Shown in pieces: positions 5,263 to 9,653 of a stretch of DNA of 9,653 bases. A program made the position numbers and the translations under genes. Origin of the DNA: Altererythrobacter sp. (GTDB lineage: Bacteria; Pseudomonadota; Alphaproteobacteria; Sphingomonadales; Sphingomonadaceae); NCBI GenBank assembly GCA_011524425.1, contig WTKI01000321.1, forward strand, positions 1 to 9,653, written 5' to 3'. Position 1 is the first letter of the stretch. Every line of letters starts with the position of its first letter. The notes under the pieces were generated by a model. The model saw only the letters and a list, made by a program, of their open reading frames with translations, had not been told where the DNA came from and did not search any database.

Positions 5263-7977
5263 ATGGCATCGCACACCGACACTGCAGACTGGCAAGGCGC
5301 GCTGGAACGCGCGCGCGCGCAAGCGCCGTTCCTTGCGCGGGCTCTGGAACGGCAACCGGAACTGGCAGAGCTGCTCGCTCAAGGCCGAGGAGATGCGGCG
5401 CTGGCTTGGGCGCGCAGCCAGTGCGAACTCGCGTCAAACACTGCTGCGGGCTTGCGACGCGAACGGCTGGCTTTTGCAACAGCGCTGGCAATCGGCGATC
5501 TTGCTGGCGCTTATGATGTCGCACATGTGATGAAGGAGCTTTCAGCGCTTGCGGACCGTGCACTTGATCGCGCGATCAGCGAAGTGATCCAGCGCAGAGT
5601 TGACGGCGCAGAGCCAGGCGGAATGATTGCTCTGGCACTTGGCAAACATGGCGCAGGCGAACTCAATTACTCCTCTGATATTGACCCGATTTTGCTGTAT
5701 GATCCGGACACTCTGCCGCGCCGCTCGAGCGATGAGCCCGGCGAGGCGGCGCAGCGCTATGCCCGCGATCTGGTCAGCATACTCAGCGACCAGACCGCTG
5801 AGGGATATGTCTTTCGCGTGGATCTGCGTTTGCGTCCGGCCAGCGAAGTCAGTCCGCTGGCGATCTCATGCAATGCAGCTTTAACGCATTATGAAAGCTC
5901 AGCGCTTGCATGGGAACGCGCAGCTTTCATCCGCGCGCGCGCAGCAGCAGGCGATATCAGCAAAGGCGAGGAATTTCTCGCTGCAATCCGGCCGTTCATC
6001 TGGCGCTCCAGCCTTGACTATGGAGCCATTCAGGACATTCGGCGACTGACGCAGCGCATTCGCGCGCACCACAGCGGGCCTGCAAAACCCGGCCCCGGCT
6101 TCAATGTGAAAACCGGACGTGGAGGCATTCGCGAAGTCGAGTTCTTCGCGCAAACCCATCAGTTGATCCATGGCGGGCGCGATCCTTCATTAAGGGTTCG
6201 CGGGACCCGTCAGGCTTTGGATGCGCTGGCCAAGGCCAGGCACATTGCGCCTGAGGATGCGCAGGTATTGGGCAATGCTTATGACCGGCTGCGCGCCATC
6301 GAGCACCGCCTGCAAATGATAGAAGACCGCCAGACCCACAGCGTGCCTGAAGGGGAAGCCATAGAGGCCATCGCACGCCTTGATGGGCTGCCAAGTGGTT
6401 CGGCCTTGCTGGAAGAACTTGCGCAGGTCACTGATGCAGTGGCCGCGCGGTTTGATACACTGATCGACGCAGACGAGCGCCCGACACAAACCTTGCCAAC
6501 TTCGCCCGATGCGCTGAGCGACACTTTGCAAACGCTAGGATTTGAAGACGCAAGCGGCCTTGCCAAGCGGATCGCCGGTTGGCGTGATGGCCGCTATCGA
6601 ACCTTGCGTTCCCCCGCGGCGCTCGATGCATTTGACGCGGTCCTGCCAGCTTTGCTGCAAGCGCTCGCTGAAGCGGATGCGCCCAATCGCGCCTTGCTGC
6701 GCTGGGAAGATTTGCTGGCATCAGCCAGCTCTGCGATCAATCTGTTCCGCTTGCTGGAAGCGCGCCCGGGGTTGCTCGACCAGTTGGTTGCTATCCTTAG
6801 TCTTGCCCCCACTCTGGCAGAGGAGCTGGGCCGCCGCCCTGAATTGCTCGACACGTTGATCGATCGCACAGCGCTGGAACTGCCGGGCGATGTGGCGACC
6901 CTTGCAACGCGTATGGAAGCGGGCGATGCAGCAGAGAATTACGAGCGTGCGCTTGACCGCATTCGCATTGTCACCGGCGAAGTGCGCTTTGCGCTCGGCA
7001 CGCAACTGATCGAAACCGCGCATGACCCGCTGGCAATCGCTGCCGCTCTGTCACGCACCGCAGAAGCCGCCTTGCTGGTCGCCCAGCGCGCAGCGACACG
7101 CGAATTTGTGAGAGTGCATGGCACAATTGAAGGCAGCGAACTGGTTGTGCTGGGCCTTGGCCGGTTAGGCGGCGGCGCGCTGACCCATGCCTCTGACTTG
7201 GACATCATTTACCTGTTTACAGGCGGCAGCAGCGCGGAATCGGATGGCGAGCGGCCATTAGGCGCCACGCTCTATTACAATCGTCTGGCGCAGCGCGTCA
7301 GCGCGGCTTTGTCTGTGCCAACGGCTGAAGGCGCGCTTTATGAAGTCGACACACGATTAAGGCCGCAAGGCGCGCAAGGCCCGCTTGCCGTCACTCTGGA
7401 AAGCTTTGCGCGCTATCAGCACAAGGATGCCTGGACGTGGGAGCATATGGCGCTGACCAGAGCGCGGGCTTTGACTGGTTCGCGGTCCGCGCAAGCGCAA
7501 TTGAGCGCTGCGATCAGCGACGTTCTGCACATTGCGCGCGATCAGGATGCGCTGCGGAGCGATGTTCTCAAAATGCGTGCGGATATGGCTTTGCATAAAC
7601 CGGCCAAAGGCTTGCTGGACGCCAAGTTGAAACGCGGCGGGTTGGTCGATCTGGAATTCCTCGTGCATTTCCAGCAGCTCAGGCACTGCAAGGGTTTCGC
7701 GCCTGACTTGTCTGACGCTTTGACGCAATTGATCGGGCAAGGGCTGTTGCCGCAAGGACTGCTCCCGGCGCATGACTTGATGACCCGAATGCTAGTGGCT
7801 GTGCGCTTGTTCGCGCCTGATCTGGCAGAGCCGCCTAAAGCGGCCGCTAGCGCGCTTGCGAAATCGTGCCGCTGCACAAGTTTCGAGGAACTCTTGGACA
7901 AGTTCAGCGCTGCACGCCATGAGGTTGCGCTCGCATGGCGTGATGTGTTTGAAGAAAAATTGGAGCAAGACAAATGA
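5263..7977 (+). CDS. glnE: Bifunctional glutamine synthetase adenylyltransferase/deadenylylase
   Basis: This 904-residue cytoplasmic enzyme switches glutamine synthetase off by adenylylation and on by deadenylylation, under PII control. It has the two nucleotidyltransferase halves of GlnE. The N-terminal one has GKHGAGELNYSSDID (127-141) and VDLRLRPASEVSPLA; the C-terminal one has GLGRLGGGALTHASDLD (631-647) and EVDTRLRPQGAQGPLA. Each carries the paired acidic metal ligands (D139/D141 and D645/D647). The WERAAFIRARA and WEHMALTRARA segments are the matching downstream motifs of each half. Length is close to the usual 900-1000. AGGGAGAG (5252-5259) precedes the ATG at 5263 at good spacing; the open frame upstream adds a non-family leader. 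The stop overlaps the next gene (ATGA), so translation of the peroxiredoxin is coupled. No damage is seen. Confidence 0.96.
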   Translation: MASHTDTADWQGALERARAQAPFLARALERQPELAELLAQGRGDAALAWARSQCELASNTAAGLRRERLAFATALAIGDLAGAYDVAHVMKELSALADRALDRAISEVIQRRVDGAEPGGMIALALGKHGAGELNYSSDIDPILLYDPDTLPRRSSDEPGEAAQRYARDLVSILSDQTAEGYVFRVDLRLRPASEVSPLAISCNAALTHYESSALAWERAAFIRARAAAGDISKGEEFLAAIRPFIWRSSLDYGAIQDIRRLTQRIRAHHSGPAKPGPGFNVKTGRGGIREVEFFAQTHQLIHGGRDPSLRVRGTRQALDALAKARHIAPEDAQVLGNAYDRLRAIEHRLQMIEDRQTHSVPEGEAIEAIARLDGLPSGSALLEELAQVTDAVAARFDTLIDADERPTQTLPTSPDALSDTLQTLGFEDASGLAKRIAGWRDGRYRTLRSPAALDAFDAVLPALLQALAEADAPNRALLRWEDLLASASSAINLFRLLEARPGLLDQLVAILSLAPTLAEELGRRPELLDTLIDRTALELPGDVATLATRMEAGDAAENYERALDRIRIVTGEVRFALGTQLIETAHDPLAIAAALSRTAEAALLVAQRAATREFVRVHGTIEGSELVVLGLGRLGGGALTHASDLDIIYLFTGGSSAESDGERPLGATLYYNRLAQRVSAALSVPTAEGALYEVDTRLRPQGAQGPLAVTLESFARYQHKDAWTWEHMALTRARALTGSRSAQAQLSAAISDVLHIARDQDALRSDVLKMRADMALHKPAKGLLDAKLKRGGLVDLEFLVHFQQLRHCKGFAPDLSDALTQLIGQGLLPQGLLPAHDLMTRMLVAVRLFAPDLAEPPKAAASALAKSCRCTSFEELLDKFSAARHEVALAWRDVFEEKLEQDK

Positions 7978-8447
7978 GCGGATTTGCAGAAGCTGGCCAG
8001 CCAATGCAGGATATTGCAATGGAGACCCCTGATCGCGGCTGCGTAAAGCCATCGGACTTTGCCGGGCAAAAGCTCGTGATCTTTTTCTATCCTAAAGACA
8101 ACACTCCGGGCTGCACGACAGAAGCGAAAGACTTCTCTGCGCTCAAAGGCGAATTCGACAAGGCGGGTGTGGCGCTTTTAGGCGTGAGCAAGGACTCAGC
8201 TAAAAAGCATCAGAACTTTATCGCTAAGCACGATCTCACGACTCCGCTTGCCACCGATGCTGAAGAAGACGGCCTGTCCGATGCGCTTGGCATTTGGACA
8301 GAAAAGCAGATGTACGGCAAAACCTATATGGGCATGGTCCGCTCGACCTATCTTGTTGGAAGCGACGGGGTGATCGCGCAAGGCTGGAACAAGGTCAAAG
8401 TGAAAGGCCATGCGGAGGAAGTTTTAGCAGCTGCAAAAGCGCTTTGA
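7974..8447 (+). CDS. bcp: Peroxiredoxin, Bcp/PrxQ type
   Basis: This 157-residue thiol peroxidase reduces hydrogen peroxide and organic hydroperoxides with electrons from thioredoxin or a similar donor. The active site is FFYPKDNTPGCTTEA, with peroxidatic C47 in the PxxxTxxC motif, and the conserved Arg lies in MVRSTYLV. GVSKDSAKKHQNF and the C-terminal KVKGHAEEVL are also family typical. E. coli Bcp has a resolving Cys five residues after the peroxidatic one; here that position is K52, and the only other cysteine is C23. The enzyme may therefore be of 1-Cys type or use an atypical partner. The ATG overlaps the glnE TGA by four bases, with GGAG upstream inside glnE. Peroxiredoxin downstream of glnE is an arrangement I recall from related genomes; a functional link is not evident. 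Confidence 0.94.
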   Translation: MSGFAEAGQPMQDIAMETPDRGCVKPSDFAGQKLVIFFYPKDNTPGCTTEAKDFSALKGEFDKAGVALLGVSKDSAKKHQNFIAKHDLTTPLATDAEEDGLSDALGIWTEKQMYGKTYMGMVRSTYLVGSDGVIAQGWNKVKVKGHAEEVLAAAKAL

Positions 8448-8470
8448 ATGCAGGGTTTAGAGGAGCCTCG

Positions 8471-8510
8471 CGCACCTTTGAGTGCCTTTCAGTGCCTTTA
8501 GGTCGCTTTA
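8471..8510 (+). repeat. Four tandem 10-bp repeats upstream of the DUF455 gene
   Basis: Four units stand head to tail: CGCACCTTTG, AGTGCCTTTC, AGTGCCTTTA and GGTCGCTTTA. Units 2 and 3 differ at one base; the outer two share the CTTT core and most other positions. The period equals about one helical turn. The array fills most of the 70-nt spacer between the peroxiredoxin stop and the ATG at 8518, where only a weak AGAG serves as ribosome binding site. Confidence 0.65.
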
Positions 8511-8517
8511 GAGTCAC

Positions 8518-9309
8518 ATGAAAAAACTGTCCGCTGAAATTGCCGCAGCCTTGCTGACAGGAGATCCGCGCGCGAAGGTTTTCGCCACGCGCCAGCTGGT
8601 GCGGGCCTGGCGTAAAGGCTTGCTGGAATGGGACTTTTCGTGCGCCATGCCGGACCAGCCAGCCTGGCCGGAGCAGCCGGAACTGTTGCCGCCCAACCAG
8701 ATGCCGAAGCGCGGCAAAGGCGGTTCGGATCGAGCGCGGATCGCTTTGTGGCATGCGCTGGCTCACATTGAATTTGTCGCGATTGACTTGGCGCTCGACA
8801 TGGCGGGACGTTTCGGCGCGCAAATGGGCCGCGAATTTGTCGATGATTTTCTGAGTGTTGCAGCCGATGAAGCGATGCATTTCGCTTTGCTAGCGCGCAA
8901 GCTGGAAAGCCTTGGCAGCCATTATGGCGCTTTGCCTGCGCATGCAGGTTTATGGGAGGCCGCGCATGAAACGCGGCACGATGTTCGCGCGCGCCTTGCG
9001 ATTGTGCCCATGGTTTTGGAGGCGCGGGGTCTGGATGTTACGCCGGCAACGCTTAAGCGGGTGGAAGCACAGGGCGACACAAACGGCGCCAGAATTTTGC
9101 AACGAATCCTTGACGACGAAATTCGCCATGTCGCCTTTGGCACCAAGCATTTTGTCGATTCGGCACAAGAATCAGGAGAATCGCCACAGATTCTCTGGAA
9201 ATCGCTGGTAGAAAGGCACTTCAGAGGGCGCGTTAAGCCGCCGTTCAACGACTCAGCCCGGCTCGCAGCCGGTTTGTCGCGCGACTATTACAGCGGTATT
9301 GCTTCGTAA
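8518..9309 (+). CDS. DUF455 family ferritin-like protein
   Basis: This 263-residue protein is of the DUF455 (COG2833) ferritin-like group. A helical-bundle metal site can be read directly: E85 in ALAHIEFVAIDLALD, ExxH at 118-121 (DEAMHF), E168 in VLEARGLDV, and ExxH at 201-204 (DEIRHVAFGTKHF). That is the E, ExxH, E, ExxH pattern of carboxylate-bridged diiron proteins such as ferritins and MiaE-like hydroxylases. The PPNQMPKRGKGGSDRARIALWHALAHIE stretch is split here by the family's usual basic loop (63-73). No signal peptide is seen, so it should be cytoplasmic. Reaction and substrate are not established for the family. The ATG follows the 10-bp repeat array by 7 nt. It may be co-transcribed with glnE and the peroxiredoxin or be started separately; the sequence does not decide. 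Confidence 0.9.
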   Translation: MKKLSAEIAAALLTGDPRAKVFATRQLVRAWRKGLLEWDFSCAMPDQPAWPEQPELLPPNQMPKRGKGGSDRARIALWHALAHIEFVAIDLALDMAGRFGAQMGREFVDDFLSVAADEAMHFALLARKLESLGSHYGALPAHAGLWEAAHETRHDVRARLAIVPMVLEARGLDVTPATLKRVEAQGDTNGARILQRILDDEIRHVAFGTKHFVDSAQESGESPQILWKSLVERHFRGRVKPPFNDSARLAAGLSRDYYSGIAS

Positions 9310-9465
9310 AGAATTGACCCGATAACTCAAAATCAACCAAACGCGGGTTTCGCCCTGCGCGTCATCCGTTTGGGCCTGGTCGAAGAGTTTTCTAAGATTT
9401 GGCATTGATTATCAGGCGCTTATGGATTTCCAAGTTCAGCGCGAAGTAAGGAAGTTGGCTCGGCA
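9310..9465 (+). other. Spacer with a nested inverted repeat
   Basis: The 156-nt spacer contains CCAAACG (9337-9343) and CGTTTGG (9367-9373), a perfect 7-bp outer stem. It encloses a smaller stem, CGGG (9344-9347) with CCC-T-G (9353-9357). It sits 28 nt after the DUF455 stop. TTTT occurs 14 nt later (9388-9391), too far for a normal intrinsic terminator. It may mark the 3' end of the DUF455 transcript. No convincing promoter for the next gene was found. Confidence 0.3.
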
Positions 9466-9653
9466 ATGGTATCGAACCATGTTAAAATTGCGATCAAAGG
9501 CGCTTGTGTCGCTGTGGCAGGCTTTGCCACGATCGCTGCTGCCCCTGCGCTAGCCAACAGTTCAGCTTCTGCCGCTGTTGACGTAAGCGATGCGGCGAAC
9601 CGCGCTCAGGAAAGCTCGCTCAATTCCGGTGACACGCGCTTCCGCCAATTGTT
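9466..9653 (+). CDS. Exported protein, N-terminal part (possible M23 metallopeptidase)
   Basis: Only 62 codons are in the window; the gene continues past the right edge. The protein begins MVSNHVKIAI, with a basic n-region (K8, K11), a hydrophobic core (ACVAVAGFATIAAAP, about 13-27) and a signal peptidase I site after APALA (residue 30). The mature part (NSSASAAVDV onward, ending GDTRFRQL) has no catalytic motif yet. In related sphingomonads I recall an M23 peptidase after the DUF455 gene with a similar RFRQL-type stretch early in the mature chain; the M23 call rests on that memory and is tentative. AAGGAAG (9449-9455) serves as a somewhat distant ribosome binding site. A different frame starting at 9422 is open for 43 codons but has arginine-rich shadow composition. 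Confidence 0.7.
   Translation, partial: MVSNHVKIAIKGACVAVAGFATIAAAPALANSSASAAVDVSDAANRAQESSLNSGDTRFRQL

Noticed and set aside
5153..5563. N-terminal extension of the agmatine deiminase by 137 residues
   Set aside because: It only translates the strand opposite the glnE N-terminus, whereas the family starts at about MPAEW and AGGGA marks the ATG at 5152.
9399..9426. TTGGCA and TATGGA, 16 nt apart, as promoter of the exported protein
   Set aside because: The -10 matches only three consensus bases; too weak to annotate.
9422..9553. 43-codon ORF overlapping the exported protein start
   Set aside because: The arginine-rich shadow composition and lack of a ribosome binding site contrast with the clear signal peptide in the other frame.
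1..9653. Mobile element, CRISPR array, tRNA or defence system
   Set aside because: No transposase, integrase, regularly spaced repeats with unique spacers, tRNA-like fold or toxin-antitoxin signature was found on either strand.

Overview
The window looks like ordinary chromosome from an alphaproteobacterium of the order Sphingomonadales, most likely the Erythrobacter/Altererythrobacter group. The reasons are moderate-to-high GC with GC-rich third positions, the style of ThrRS and GlnE, and the run glnE - bcp-type peroxiredoxin - DUF455 - exported protein, which I recall from that group. The genus is an inference. I see no tRNA, rRNA, CRISPR, insertion sequence or integrase.

Left end (1-765, minus strand): a compact three-gene operon with overlapping stop/start codons. 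It encodes a 54-residue two-TM protein, a 137-residue four-TM protein and an XRE/Cro-type HTH regulator cut by the window edge. Its promoter lies inside a 15-bp inverted repeat, which suggests autoregulation.

Centre left (811-3079, plus strand): thrS, threonyl-tRNA synthetase. Its 5' leader holds the most striking signal here. A 23-codon ORF contains eight consecutive Thr codons, using all four synonyms. It is followed by two mutually exclusive hairpins whose positions match a ribosome-mediated attenuator. The leader ORF begins about 7 nt after a good -10 box, so it is probably leaderless, as rhizobial trpL is. The synthetase would thus be controlled by the charging level of its own tRNA product.

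Centre (3092-5152, minus strand): a secreted DUF1223 thioredoxin-fold protein convergent with thrS, a probable 46-residue single-TM protein missed by normal length cut-offs, and an agmatine deiminase family enzyme. The spacer upstream of DUF1223 holds several inverted repeats.

Right half (5263-9653, plus strand): glnE (glutamine synthetase adenylyltransferase/deadenylylase) overlapping a Bcp/PrxQ peroxiredoxin, then a DUF455 ferritin-like protein preceded by four tandem 10-bp repeats, then the start of an exported protein, possibly an M23 peptidase. The agmatine deiminase and glnE are divergent, with an inverted repeat in the shared promoter region.

The genes are mainly housekeeping: translation, nitrogen regulation and redox defence. 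The novelty is in the non-coding leader and spacer regions.
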